Source: an uncultured Ruminococcus sp.
Lineage (GTDB): Bacteria > Bacillota > Clostridia > Oscillospirales > CAG-272
Assembly (NCBI GenBank): GCA_902783755.1
Contig: CACZSC010000108.1
Location: forward strand, 1 to 24,037
DNA length: 24,037 nt
Reading direction: 5' to 3'
The notes beneath the pieces are model-generated. The model made no database searches. It had not been told where the DNA came from and was given only the letters and a program-made list of their open reading frames with translations. Below, piece after piece: positions 8,293-16,488 of this stretch. A program made the translations under genes and the position numbers. Positions within the stretch are counted from its first letter, which is position 1. Every line of letters begins with the position of its first letter.

Positions 8293-9231
8293 ATGACATC
8301 GATTAGTAATTGCAGAATCTGCCCGAGAAAATGCGGAGCCGACAGGACCGCCGGACGGGGCAGATGCGGAGCCGGTGCGCTCCCTGAAGTCTCGCACGTT
8401 ATGATACACCACTGGGAAGAACCGTGCATAAGCGGGGATCCAAAGTCTGAAAGAGGATCCGGAGCGGTCTTTTTCACCCACTGCCCTCTCGGCTGCGTCT
8501 TCTGCCAGAACGGAAAGATCAGCAGACCGGGCAGCCGCGGAGAGGAAAAGACACCCGAGGAACTGTCAGCCGTTTTCCTTGAGCTTCAGGACAAGGGCGC
8601 ATACAACATAAACCTGGTATCTCCGACCCAGTACACACCGTGGCTGACAGAAGCCGTCGGCCTGGCCAGGCAGAATGGCCTGACTATCCCGGTCGTATGG
8701 AATACCGGAGGATACGAAACTCCGGAAACCATCGCCTCCCTTTCAGGGACCGTAGACATATTCCTGACTGACTTCAAGTACTGTTCACCCTACATATCGG
8801 GAAAGTATTCTTCCGCTCCCGAGTACATGTCCGCGGCGAGGGACTCGCTGAAGGAGATGTACAGGATAACCGGCCCGTATGTGATGGAAAAGACCGACGG
8901 CATAAGCATGATGAAAAGCGGGGTCATAATCCGCCATCTCGTCATACCGTCTCACCGCAGGGATTCTGAAGCGGTCCTCGATGTCATCAAAGATACCGTT
9001 CCGCCGGAATCCGTGGTGCTTTCGCTCATGGCGCAGTACACGCCTGATTTCCTGCCGGCTCCGAAACGGAGGACCGGACCTGATCCCCGCGATGACATCT
9101 ACAGAAAGATACGCCGCAGGATTACGACATTCGAATATGAGTCCGTCCGTGAGAAAGCGGCGGAATGCGGTTTTTCCGGGTATGCCCAGGACAGATCCTC
9201 CGCGACGAAGAACTTCACCCCCGATTTTTAA
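8293..9231 (+). CDS. Radical SAM protein, PflA/PflX-like (COG1313 type)
   Basis: The 312-residue protein carries the radical SAM cluster motif CxxxCxxC as CPLGCVFC (Cys64, Cys68, Cys71), which binds a 4Fe-4S cluster and S-adenosylmethionine. Before it lies a further cysteine set, Cys7, Cys10, Cys14 and Cys25 (CRICPRKC then GRCGAG), followed by EEPCISG. This N-terminal pattern is typical of the PflX-like group annotated as pyruvate formate-lyase activating enzyme homologues, whose real substrate is mostly unknown. No glycyl radical enzyme gene is nearby, so activation of such an enzyme should not be assumed. It starts 3 bases after the thiI stop, with AGGAAG as a modest ribosome binding site inside thiI, so the two are co-transcribed. 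An AAGGAGGT site for the next gene overlaps its stop. Confidence 0.85.
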   Translation: MTSISNCRICPRKCGADRTAGRGRCGAGALPEVSHVMIHHWEEPCISGDPKSERGSGAVFFTHCPLGCVFCQNGKISRPGSRGEEKTPEELSAVFLELQDKGAYNINLVSPTQYTPWLTEAVGLARQNGLTIPVVWNTGGYETPETIASLSGTVDIFLTDFKYCSPYISGKYSSAPEYMSAARDSLKEMYRITGPYVMEKTDGISMMKSGVIIRHLVIPSHRRDSEAVLDVIKDTVPPESVVLSLMAQYTPDFLPAPKRRTGPDPRDDIYRKIRRRITTFEYESVREKAAECGFSGYAQDRSSATKNFTPDF

Positions 9232-9243
9232 GGAGGTAAAATC

Positions 9244-9909
9244 ATGGATATCATCCAGGCCATCGAAAACAGGCACTCCGTCAGAAGCTACACGGGCGAG
9301 CCGATCCCGGACGAAAAAGCCGGGATGCTCCTGTCAGTCATAGACCAGTGCAACCGTGCCGGGAACCTGAGGTTCCAGCTCGTCAGAAACGAGCCGAAGG
9401 CTTTCTCGTCCCCCCTCGCAAGGTACGGGAAATTCTCCGGGGTCATGGACTATATTGCCGTAGTCGGTCCGAAGTCGGCAGATCTTGAGGAAAAGTGCGG
9501 GTATTACGGGGAGAAGTTAGTCCTTGAGGCACAGATGATCGGGCTCAACACCTGCTGGGTGGGACTGACGTACCGGAAGATACCCGGAACCATCACCGTC
9601 GGCAGGGGCGAGAAACTGCTCGGAGTCATTTCAGTCGGCTACGGCAGGACCCAGGGGGTGCCGAGGAGGTCGAAGAGCATATCCGACATATGCAGCATCA
9701 CAGGCAACGAACCGGAATGGTTCATCAGGGGGCTTCATGCAGTCCTTCTGGCTCCGACCGCTGTAAATCAGCAGAAGTTCAGGTTCTCATACAAAGACGG
9801 CCGTGTGAGGGCGGAATCGGGCTCAGGCTTCTATACCAGGACAGACCTCGGGATCGCAAAATATCATTTCGAAACAGCCTCCGGCAAGGGACCGGAAATA
9901 TGGGAATAA
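9244..9909 (+). CDS. Nitroreductase-fold flavoprotein (TM1586-like)
   Basis: Nitroreductase-family enzymes bind FMN and use NAD(P)H to reduce nitro groups, quinones or other acceptors. The 221-residue protein opens with MDIIQAIENRHSVRSYTGEP, the classic family start in which the RHSVR segment contacts the FMN phosphate. MIGLNTCWVGLTYRK and GVISVGYGRTQG match the later FMN-binding core. The C-terminal half (about 150-221, with HAVLLAPTAVNQQKFRF) is related to the first half, as in the TM1586-type subgroup with two related halves. The physiological substrate cannot be inferred. A strong AAGGAGGT ribosome binding site (9231-9238) precedes the start. The gene is 12 bases downstream of the radical SAM gene and belongs to the same transcription unit. 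Confidence 0.85.
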   Translation: MDIIQAIENRHSVRSYTGEPIPDEKAGMLLSVIDQCNRAGNLRFQLVRNEPKAFSSPLARYGKFSGVMDYIAVVGPKSADLEEKCGYYGEKLVLEAQMIGLNTCWVGLTYRKIPGTITVGRGEKLLGVISVGYGRTQGVPRRSKSISDICSITGNEPEWFIRGLHAVLLAPTAVNQQKFRFSYKDGRVRAESGSGFYTRTDLGIAKYHFETASGKGPEIWE

Positions 9910-9923
9910 CGGAGGGAAGACAG

Positions 9924-10949
9924 ATGTTCAAAGCAAAGAAAAAAGAGTCCGCCGCAAAAAGACTCATACGTTCGGCTCTGCTGCTCATCCTGCTGGCCGT
10001 GATAGTCGTTCTCGGATACCTGTGGCTTGCGCCTGCATTCGAGGCGCAGAATGTCAGGAAGAACGCCCATGCCGATGAATCCGGGACCTGGATGAGCCGG
10101 ATCCCCGACGAAACTCCGATCAATGAGATAACCATCCCCGGGACACACGACTCGGCATCCGAATATGCGATGCTGTCTTACTTCACCAAATGCCAGGCTT
10201 CCTCCATAAAGACACAGCTTGAGGACGGGTTCAGATTCCTCGACATAAGGCTTGGGAACGAAGATGACGGCAGAGTATCTCTCTGGCACGGATTCTGCAG
10301 GTGCAGAAAAGGGTTCTTCCCCTGGGATCAGACCATTTATCTCGAAGACGTGCTCAGCGACTGTTACGGATTCCTTGAGAGCAATCCTTCCGAGACCGTT
10401 GTTTTCTGCGTCAAGCACGAGCACGGGAACGATCTTGAGCAGATGCAGAAAGTGCTTCATGAGCAGATAGGACAGAAGCCGGAAATGTGGTATCTGTCAG
10501 ACTCCATTCCGACGCTCGGCGAATGCAGGGGAAAGATCGTCCTGCTCAGAAGATATGAAGACAAGCTCAATCTGGGAGGATCCTCCGGGATCGATGTGGC
10601 CTGGACTGACCAGGGCGGGGGAAGAGCCGAGATGCTCGATGCCGTCATAGAGGAAAAACCCGGTTTCAGCCTCATCGTCCAGGACAGATACAAGTACGGG
10701 GCGGAAGAAAAATGGACTGCCTTCACAAGCGGTCTTGAGAAGACAGACGGCGGAAATGATACAGTGCTCTCGATCCACTATCTGAGCACCAACGGAGTCG
10801 AGAAATTCGGGCATCCGTATTCACACGCAAAAAAGCTCAATGAAAGTATCCTGTCGTATGATTCCTCGAAATTCGCTTCCCGCTGGATCATACTGGACTT
10901 TTCGGATTCCGAACTGGCGTATACGATATATTCAGTCAACTTCCGGTAG
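9924..10949 (+). CDS. Membrane-anchored PI-PLC X-domain phosphodiesterase
   Basis: Bacterial PI-PLCs cleave phosphatidylinositol lipids or GPI-like glycolipids by a two-histidine mechanism. The protein has 341 residues. A basic start (FKAKKKESAAKRLIR) leads to one membrane helix at about 16-36 without an obvious cleavage site, so it is probably anchored with the enzyme outside. The X domain shows IPGTHDSAS with His75 and Asp76, FLDIRL with Asp107 and Arg109, and LWHGF with His122. The spacing from His75 to these residues is close to that of Bacillus cereus PI-PLC (His32, Asp67, Arg69, His82). ATG 9924 follows GGAGGG at 9911-9916; the open frame runs further upstream inside the nitroreductase gene, but nothing supports an earlier start. 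The real substrate is unknown. It ends in TAG, the only TAG stop among the genes here, and a terminator follows. Confidence 0.85.
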   Translation: MFKAKKKESAAKRLIRSALLLILLAVIVVLGYLWLAPAFEAQNVRKNAHADESGTWMSRIPDETPINEITIPGTHDSASEYAMLSYFTKCQASSIKTQLEDGFRFLDIRLGNEDDGRVSLWHGFCRCRKGFFPWDQTIYLEDVLSDCYGFLESNPSETVVFCVKHEHGNDLEQMQKVLHEQIGQKPEMWYLSDSIPTLGECRGKIVLLRRYEDKLNLGGSSGIDVAWTDQGGGRAEMLDAVIEEKPGFSLIVQDRYKYGAEEKWTAFTSGLEKTDGGNDTVLSIHYLSTNGVEKFGHPYSHAKKLNESILSYDSSKFASRWIILDFSDSELAYTIYSVNFR

Positions 10950-10976
10950 TATTCCCAAAATACGATCATTCAGAAC

Positions 10977-11012
10977 AATGCCGCAGGACAATTCCGGTCC
11001 GGCGGCATTTTT
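10977..11012 (+). terminator. Rho-independent terminator of the thiI cluster
   Basis: AATGCCGC (10977-10984) pairs with GCGGCATT (11002-11009). After one A-G mismatch, GGAC (10986-10989) pairs with GTCC (10997-11000). The stem is followed by a T run (11008-11012). It lies 27 bases after the PI-PLC stop, between convergent units. Confidence 0.85.
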
Positions 11013-11041
11013 GATTCCCGGGTGAGGCAGTGTGAATCGGC

Positions 11042-11068
11042 AAAAAAGAAAACAGCCGTTCCGGCTGT
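11042..11068 (-). terminator. Rho-independent terminator of the minus-strand operon
   Basis: ACAGCCG (11052-11058) pairs with CGGCTGT (11062-11068), forming a 7-base-pair hairpin with a 3-base loop. On the minus strand the hairpin is followed by TTTTCTTTTTT (11052-11042). It lies about 25 bases after the thiN stop and closes the long leftward operon. Confidence 0.8.
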
Positions 11069-11093
11069 CGTCTCCTTCGGGCTCCGCCGCCCG

Positions 11094-11738
11094 TCACCTG
11101 GATGTGACTATGATCGCCTTTCCCCTGACCGATACGTACGCCTTTTCCCCCTCGACTTCATTGCTCACCGCGTACGGATCGTTCCTGGAAAGCTCGTGGT
11201 TCCGCAGGGGATATCTGCATCCCTCCGCGGTCACTGTGCACCTGTCCACCGAGAAGACCGAGAAGTAGCCTCCGCCACCTTCTATCTCCACCGTCTCGTC
11301 CTCTGCGAACCTGACGGTGTTGCTGCCGTCGCAGATCACGGCCCTTATGCCCTGATCCCTAAGGTGCTCGAGGAAAAACACGTTGGAAATAGTGTGATCC
11401 ACCCGTCCGCCGGTACCTCCGATGATCGTGATATCCCTGCACCCGAGATCAGCTGCGCGCCCGCATGCGAACATGGTGTCAGTCACGTCCTTCTCGCATG
11501 GTAGGGCGATGATCTCAGCGCCTTTTTCCTCTTTTCCCTTTCCGGGGATCCTGCCGAGAGAATCGAAGTCACCTACTATAATGCCGGGACGTATCCCGAG
11601 CCTTTTGGCCGTTCTCAGCCCTGAGTCAGCGGCTATAATGCAGCAATAACCTTCCGGACTCAGCCATCCGAGCCCCTTTGTGTTGCAGAATCCCCCGGTT
11701 ATGACAAGAGCCTTCTTTACATCTGTTTTCTCTTCCAT
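11094..11738 (-). CDS. thiN: Thiamine diphosphokinase
   Basis: ThiN transfers pyrophosphate from ATP to thiamine, giving the cofactor thiamine diphosphate in one step. The 214-residue protein has the family's core motifs: AADSG at 36-40, GDFDS at 56-60 (metal and ATP), KDVTDT at 83-88 and GGTGGRVDHT at 107-116. The smaller C-terminal beta domain binds thiamine. The start is supported by AAGGAG about 9 bases upstream. It overlaps the rsgA end by 22 bases, so translation is probably coupled. It is the last gene of the operon. In Bacillus subtilis rpe lies between rsgA and thiN; here it is absent. Confidence 0.94.
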   Translation of the reverse strand: MEEKTDVKKALVITGGFCNTKGLGWLSPEGYCCIIAADSGLRTAKRLGIRPGIIVGDFDSLGRIPGKGKEEKGAEIIALPCEKDVTDTMFACGRAADLGCRDITIIGGTGGRVDHTISNVFFLEHLRDQGIRAVICDGSNTVRFAEDETVEIEGGGGYFSVFSVDRCTVTAEGCRYPLRNHELSRNDPYAVSNEVEGEKAYVSVRGKAIIVTSR

Positions 11739-12769
11739 TCGGGAACGCTCCTTTGTTCCTCCAGTATCTTCACGTAACTGGCATGGCGGGATCCTGCTAT
11801 GCCGCCCTGCGACAGTTTTTCAAGTATCGCGCACCCTTCCTCTTTGGTATGGGTGCATTTTCTGTACCTGCACTGTCCTATGAGATCCGCGAACTCCCTG
11901 AAGCTTCCCGGCAGTTCATCCGTCGGAATAAAGTTGAACCTTGTGAAATCCAGCAGCGAAAATCCCGGAGTGTCAGCAAGCCAGAAACTTCCGTTCCCGG
12001 TCTCCGTACGGTACAGCTCCACATGGCGCGTAGTATGGCGCCCGCGTTCCGTCTTTCTGCTCACAGAACCCGTCGCAAGCTCGAGTTCCGGGAACAGATA
12101 TGTCATAAGCGTCGATTTCCCTGCTCCCGAAGCCCCGGCAAAGGCCCCGCTCACGTATCCCTTTTCCTGCTGTTTTTCCGTTATCTCCCTGAGAAATCCC
12201 GCAAGTTCATCCATTCCGTACCCCGACCCGGCACTCACAAGGAACACCCTGTAGCCGGCAAGTGAGTAGACATCCGCGATCTTCCGGGCTCCGTCCATAT
12301 CCAGATCCGCCTTGTTGACCACTATCACGGTCTCTATCCCGCAATCCTCCGCTATGACCGTCAGTTTGTCAACTGTCAGCAGGTCGGGTTCGGGCGAAGC
12401 CGTGGGTATGACTGCGAAAAGATAGTCAAGGTTTGCAAGCGGCGGACGGATCATGGAGTTTTTCCTTCCGGATATCTCCGATATCACCCAGTCCACCCTT
12501 ACGTCGCCTTTTTTCCCCCGGCGCTTCCTTCCGGTGCTGTCCGGGGCACCGGTATCTTCAGGCACCTCAAGGGCCTCGTTCATCTCTCCGGCAGGGCTCA
12601 GCGTTACAACATCGCCCACCAGAGGTGAAATGTTCTGAATGCGGAATGAGCCTCTTGCTCTCGCAAGAAGCTCCGTTTCTCCGTCATATCTATCATCGAA
12701 TACGGGCCTGACGGCATACAGGCCGCCCACGCCCCGGGATATGATCCCTCTGATCAAAGAATCTGCCAA
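11717..12769 (-). CDS. rsgA: RsgA (CpgA), ribosome small-subunit-dependent GTPase
   Basis: RsgA is a circularly permuted GTPase that checks maturation of the 30S subunit and releases with GTP hydrolysis. The 350-residue protein starts with an OB-fold domain (about 5-105). The permuted GTPase motifs come in the expected order: NKAD at 152-155 (G4), P-loop GASGAGKST at 212-220 (G1) and DTPG at 266-269 (G3). The C-terminal zinc finger uses Cys300, Cys305, His307 and Cys313. A charged Gly/Arg/Lys-rich stretch at about 70-92 looks like a loop insertion in the OB domain. It begins 8 bases after the prkC stop. In Bacillus the protein is phosphorylated by PrkC, which fits this gene order. Confidence 0.96.
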   Translation of the reverse strand: MADSLIRGIISRGVGGLYAVRPVFDDRYDGETELLARARGSFRIQNISPLVGDVVTLSPAGEMNEALEVPEDTGAPDSTGRKRRGKKGDVRVDWVISEISGRKNSMIRPPLANLDYLFAVIPTASPEPDLLTVDKLTVIAEDCGIETVIVVNKADLDMDGARKIADVYSLAGYRVFLVSAGSGYGMDELAGFLREITEKQQEKGYVSGAFAGASGAGKSTLMTYLFPELELATGSVSRKTERGRHTTRHVELYRTETGNGSFWLADTPGFSLLDFTRFNFIPTDELPGSFREFADLIGQCRYRKCTHTKEEGCAILEKLSQGGIAGSRHASYVKILEEQRSVPEWKRKQM

Positions 12770-12777
12770 TCCGCACC

Positions 12778-14649
12778 TCAGTTATCGTCGAACCAGTCTT
12801 CTGTTTCCTGTTTGCCGCCGGATCCTTCTGTTTCCGATCCCGATTCCGATCCTGAACCTGTTCCGGAATCCGAACCGGACTTTGAATCTCCGTTTTTCTC
12901 TTCAGCGGTTTCCACCGGCTTCATATCTTCAGCAGTCGGCTTCGTCGTTCCGTTCCCGGAATAGGACGGGCCTCCCGAAATGGTAAAGTCAACTCTGCTG
13001 TAGACAGGAACTGCCGCCCAGGGAGAAACGCTCTGGGTGACCATGGTCCCGACCGGCCTCTCGCTCTTGACGTAGAGCACCGTCCCGGGCTCAAGCTTGC
13101 TCTCCATGAGTTTCAGCAGGATCTGTGCCTCGTTCATACCGTTGAAATCAGGAACATACGTTTTTTCCAGCTCGGCGCCCTTGCTCACGTAAAGAATGAT
13201 CGTGTCGTTCTCTCTGAGCTGGGCACCTGCCTCCGGATCGGTCCGGATCACGTAACCGATATCGAGCACATCGTTCTCCTCGTACTCGACCTTGACTTTT
13301 AGCCCCAGTCTCCTGAGTTCACTCTCAGCGTTCCTGTAGTCCATGACCGTGTAGTCGTCGATGGGTATCATCCTCTCGCCCAGACTGACTTCCAGCTGTA
13401 TGGTGCATTTCTGCTTTCCGGGAAGCACCTTTCTGGTCTCGTCTGCCGTGGGCTTCTGATTGACGATGACGCCCGCCGGTGCCGTGTCACTGTACACATA
13501 TGTGACATCCGGCATCGTATAGTAACTTGACGCGCTGAACCACTCCTGAAGCTCTTCGGTATAATAGACTCCGGTGAAGTTGTCCACCGTTATGTTCTTG
13601 TAGTCGTTGAGGCTGTTGTTTATGAGCAGCTTGTCGAGGATGTAGTATCCGGCGATGCAGCCTACTATCAGGAAGGCCACCGTCACTCCCATTATGATCG
13701 GGAACATGGCCTTGCTCTGCTTGCCGCCTTTTTTCTTCCCGGATCCTGTCGAGCTGTCGGAGCCTGTGCTTTTTCTGCCGGCTTTCTTCTTCTTTTCCTT
13801 GAAGACTATCTTCGGATTTTCCCTGAGTTCAGAGATCTGCGCCAGCATCTCCTCAGCCGACTGGTACCGGTCTCCCGGATCCTTTTCCATGGCTCTGAGT
13901 ATTATCTGTTCCAGACCCACCGGGATGTTCGGATTGAGCTCTCTGGGGCTCTTGGGCTCGTCGTTCACCTGCATCAGGGCCACTGAAACAGGGGAGTCCG
14001 CCGTAAACGGCAGCTTGCCCGTAGCCATCTCGTACATCATCACTCCGAGGGAATACAGGTCTGATCTCGCGTCTATCTTCTTCCCGCTTGCCTGCTCCGG
14101 GCTTATGTAGAACACGGTGCCGATGGCCTTGTCTGTGACCGTAAGCGTGTCGGCGTTCGGAAGCTTCGCGATACCGAAGTCCGTGACCTTTATGACACCG
14201 TTCTTGAGCAGCATGATGTTCTGGGGCTTGATGTCCCTGTGGACTATTTTCTTCTTGTGCGCATGGGCAAGGCCTCTCAGTATCTGGGTCGTATAACCTA
14301 TGATCTCCTTGAGGCTCAGTATCTCCCTGTGCTCGATATAGCTCTTCAGGGTGATGCCTTCCACGTACTCCATCACGATATACTTGACGTTCTCCCTTAC
14401 GGAAACGTCGTATATGTTGACTATGTTCTGGTGTGAAAGCATGGCAACGGCCTTAGATTCATTTATGAACCGCTGGACCGACTGAGTATCCGCCGCTATC
14501 TCCTCTCTCAGGATCTTCACGGCTACTTCACGTCTCATTAGGGTATCCGTGGCCTTGAACACCACAGCCATTCCCCCGACGCCTATGACCCTTTCTATTC
14601 TGTATCTGTTGTCAAATACCTGACCAACGTATCTTTCGTATGATTCCAT
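12778..14649 (-). CDS. prkC: PrkC-type Ser/Thr kinase with PASTA domains
   Basis: This Hanks-type transmembrane kinase senses muropeptides or lipid II and phosphorylates cell-wall, division and translation factors. The protein has 623 residues. The kinase domain (about 14-275) has GVGGMAVVF, Lys45, HRDIKPQN with Asp139, DFG at 157-159 and the activation-loop sequence GTVFYISPEQ. A basic Ser/Gly/Lys linker (about 285-313) precedes one membrane helix at about 315-338. Outside are three PASTA-like units at about 350-423, 426-491 and 496-560; the first is divergent. A flexible tail follows, rich in Ser, Gly and Glu (about 570-623). The ribosome binding site GGAGG lies 5 bases before the ATG. The phosphatase gene is directly upstream and rsgA directly downstream. 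Confidence 0.96.
   Translation of the reverse strand: MESYERYVGQVFDNRYRIERVIGVGGMAVVFKATDTLMRREVAVKILREEIAADTQSVQRFINESKAVAMLSHQNIVNIYDVSVRENVKYIVMEYVEGITLKSYIEHREILSLKEIIGYTTQILRGLAHAHKKKIVHRDIKPQNIMLLKNGVIKVTDFGIAKLPNADTLTVTDKAIGTVFYISPEQASGKKIDARSDLYSLGVMMYEMATGKLPFTADSPVSVALMQVNDEPKSPRELNPNIPVGLEQIILRAMEKDPGDRYQSAEEMLAQISELRENPKIVFKEKKKKAGRKSTGSDSSTGSGKKKGGKQSKAMFPIIMGVTVAFLIVGCIAGYYILDKLLINNSLNDYKNITVDNFTGVYYTEELQEWFSASSYYTMPDVTYVYSDTAPAGVIVNQKPTADETRKVLPGKQKCTIQLEVSLGERMIPIDDYTVMDYRNAESELRRLGLKVKVEYEENDVLDIGYVIRTDPEAGAQLRENDTIILYVSKGAELEKTYVPDFNGMNEAQILLKLMESKLEPGTVLYVKSERPVGTMVTQSVSPWAAVPVYSRVDFTISGGPSYSGNGTTKPTAEDMKPVETAEEKNGDSKSGSDSGTGSGSESGSETEGSGGKQETEDWFDDN
12814..12885 (-). repeat. 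Low-complexity Ser-Gly-Glu coding repeat at the end of prkC
   Basis: Residues 589-612 of PrkC are an imperfect SGS(D/E)SG repeat. The DNA repeats a CGATTC/CGATCC-like unit of about 6-12 bases. Such tracts change length by slippage; the tail is outside the cell and may act as a spacer into the wall. Confidence 0.6.
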
Positions 14650-14663
14650 GTCCGCCTCCGTAA

Positions 14664-15419
14664 TCAGACAGACAGGATGACTGCCGTTATGTTGTCGGGG
14701 CCTCCGCGGTCATTCGCGAGGCTGATCAGCTTCTCGCACGCCGCCTTGGCTTCATCGCCGTCCGAGATGTCCTTCACGATGCTGAAGATCTCATCGGCTT
14801 CCACCTGGTTCGAAAGACCGTCGCTGCACAGCAGGATCTTGCTTCCGGAAGGCACCGGGAACGGATAGAAATCGCTCTCGATGTCATCCTCGGTACCGAC
14901 TGCCCTCGTTATTATGTTCTTGTTCGGAGCGGTCCTGGCTTCTTCGTAGGACATCTTTCCGAGATCCACCAGAAACTGTACGTACGAGTGATCCTTCGTG
15001 ATCTGAGTGATTCCCTTCTCGTCTATGAGGTACAGGCGGCTGTCCCCCACGTTCACCGCATATGCCTTGGTCCCGCATATGATGCAGCTCACGAGAGTAG
15101 TGCCCATTCCCTCCAGTTCTCTGTCCTCACCGGCCTTCTTCTTCACGTCGAAATTGGCTCTTTCGACTGCTTTGGCCATGACGGCTGAGAAATCCTGTTC
15201 CGACATGCCGATGAACGCGGGGCTGTTCTTCTCCTCCTCTTTTATGAGAGAAGTGTACGAATGTACCGCGATGGATGAGGCGACAGAACCTCCGGCGGCG
15301 CCGCCCATGCCGTCGCAAACCACGGCAAACAGGGCGTCCTCGGCAAATTTCGCCACTATGAAGTTGTCCTGGTTCATCTCCCGAACCATTCCCGTATCAG
15401 TAGCACCGTAGAAAACCAT
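14664..15419 (-). CDS. prpC: PP2C-family Ser/Thr phosphatase (Stp/PrpC)
   Basis: PP2C phosphatases are metal-dependent enzymes that reverse PrkC phosphorylation. The 251-residue protein has the metal-binding and structural motifs in order: Asp18 in MNQDN, DGMGG at 36-40, GMGTT at 104-108, GDSR at 125-128, Asp200 in LCSDGL and PDNIT with Asp242. There is no membrane segment, so it acts in the cytoplasm on the kinase domain and its substrates. A GGAGG ribosome binding site is present 6 bases before the ATG. It is 14 bases upstream of prkC, and kinase and phosphatase are expected to be expressed together. Confidence 0.95.
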   Translation of the reverse strand: MVFYGATDTGMVREMNQDNFIVAKFAEDALFAVVCDGMGGAAGGSVASSIAVHSYTSLIKEEEKNSPAFIGMSEQDFSAVMAKAVERANFDVKKKAGEDRELEGMGTTLVSCIICGTKAYAVNVGDSRLYLIDEKGITQITKDHSYVQFLVDLGKMSYEEARTAPNKNIITRAVGTEDDIESDFYPFPVPSGSKILLCSDGLSNQVEADEIFSIVKDISDGDEAKAACEKLISLANDRGGPDNITAVILSV

Positions 15420-15436
15420 TGGATCCTCCGATCAAA

Positions 15437-16486
15437 TTATGTATCTTCTTTTTGCTGTATATGTCTGAGCCTCAGCTGCCCGCAGGATGCAGTCACATCC
15501 GCGCCCAGCCTTCGGCGTATCGTCGCATTGATGCCTGAGTTCTTCAGTACCTGCCCGAACCGTCCGGCCCTTTCCGCGGATGGAGCTTCCAGCCCCGTCT
15601 CCCGGACATCGTTGAGCCTTATGAGGTTCACGTGGCAGGGGGATCTCATCCCCTTTTTGAGTAGGGCGGCCAGTTTGAGGGCATCCTCCTCCGAATCGTT
15701 CTTTCCGGAAATGAGGGTATACTCGAAGGTCACCCGTCTTCCGGTCATGTCAAAGTATTCCCGGCACGCGTCGAGCAGCTCGCTTATGCCGTACGCCCTG
15801 TTCACGGGCATCAGCGCCGATCTGGTAGCGTCATCCGAAGCGTGGAGCGATACCGAAAGGGTGACGGGAAGTCCCGTTTCCATCAGTTTCCTGATCCCCG
15901 GTATCAGTCCGCACGTGGACAGGGCTATGTGTCTCACTCCGAGGCCAAGGCCCTTTTTATCGCTCACCAGGCGGATGAACCTTATGACGTTGTCAAAGTT
16001 GTCGAGAGGCTCGCCGGTGCCCATGAGCACCACGCCGTCCACCCGTTCCCCGGTGTCACGACCCGCCATGACCACCTGTCCGTAGATCTCCGAGGCCGTA
16101 AGATCCCTGACCTTTCCGAGCAGGGTCGAGGCGCAGAACCTGCAACCCATGGCGCACCCCGCCTGGGACGACACGCACAGGGACGTGCCGTGCTCGTATC
16201 TCATGAACACGGACTCCACGCATTCCCCGTCGGTCATCTCAAACAGGTACTTCACGGTACCGTCGATTTTCGACACCTTTTTCTCTGCGATCCTCGGCAT
16301 GCGGTAGTCGGCTTTTTCGAGAAGCGCGGCCCTGAACACCTGGGGCAGGTCGGTCATCTCCCCGATGCCGTAGCCCTTCGCCATATCGGCGAACAGCTGT
16401 TTCGCCCTGTAGGGCTTTTCGCCCAGTCCCGTAACGAAGCCTTCAAGCTCGTCCGGGTACATGGACATGATCTCATTGTTCATCAT
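15437..16486 (-). CDS. rlmN: RlmN, 23S rRNA/tRNA adenine-C2 methyltransferase
   Basis: RlmN is a radical SAM enzyme that methylates C2 of adenosine 2503 in 23S rRNA and, in several bacteria, A37 in some tRNAs. The 349-residue protein has an N-terminal helical domain, then the iron-sulfur motif CAMGCRFC (Cys111, Cys115, Cys118). Later motifs include MGTGEPLDN and LSTCGLIP, and the conserved C-terminal cysteine Cys335 in TASCGQL takes part in the ping-pong methyl transfer. Start 16486 reads ATG ATG; either could be used, and no clear ribosome binding site is seen. The rsmB stop is 2 bases upstream, so translation probably depends on ribosomes leaving rsmB. A fixed member of this Firmicutes cluster. 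Confidence 0.96.
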   Translation of the reverse strand: MMNNEIMSMYPDELEGFVTGLGEKPYRAKQLFADMAKGYGIGEMTDLPQVFRAALLEKADYRMPRIAEKKVSKIDGTVKYLFEMTDGECVESVFMRYEHGTSLCVSSQAGCAMGCRFCASTLLGKVRDLTASEIYGQVVMAGRDTGERVDGVVLMGTGEPLDNFDNVIRFIRLVSDKKGLGLGVRHIALSTCGLIPGIRKLMETGLPVTLSVSLHASDDATRSALMPVNRAYGISELLDACREYFDMTGRRVTFEYTLISGKNDSEEDALKLAALLKKGMRSPCHVNLIRLNDVRETGLEAPSAERAGRFGQVLKNSGINATIRRRLGADVTASCGQLRLRHIQQKEDT

Positions 16487-16488
16487 AG

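Noticed and set aside
9690..9923. Upstream extension of the PI-PLC reading frame into the nitroreductase gene
   Set aside because: The extension lacks a ribosome binding site and any domain, while ATG 9924 has a strong GGAGGG site and begins a proper membrane anchor.
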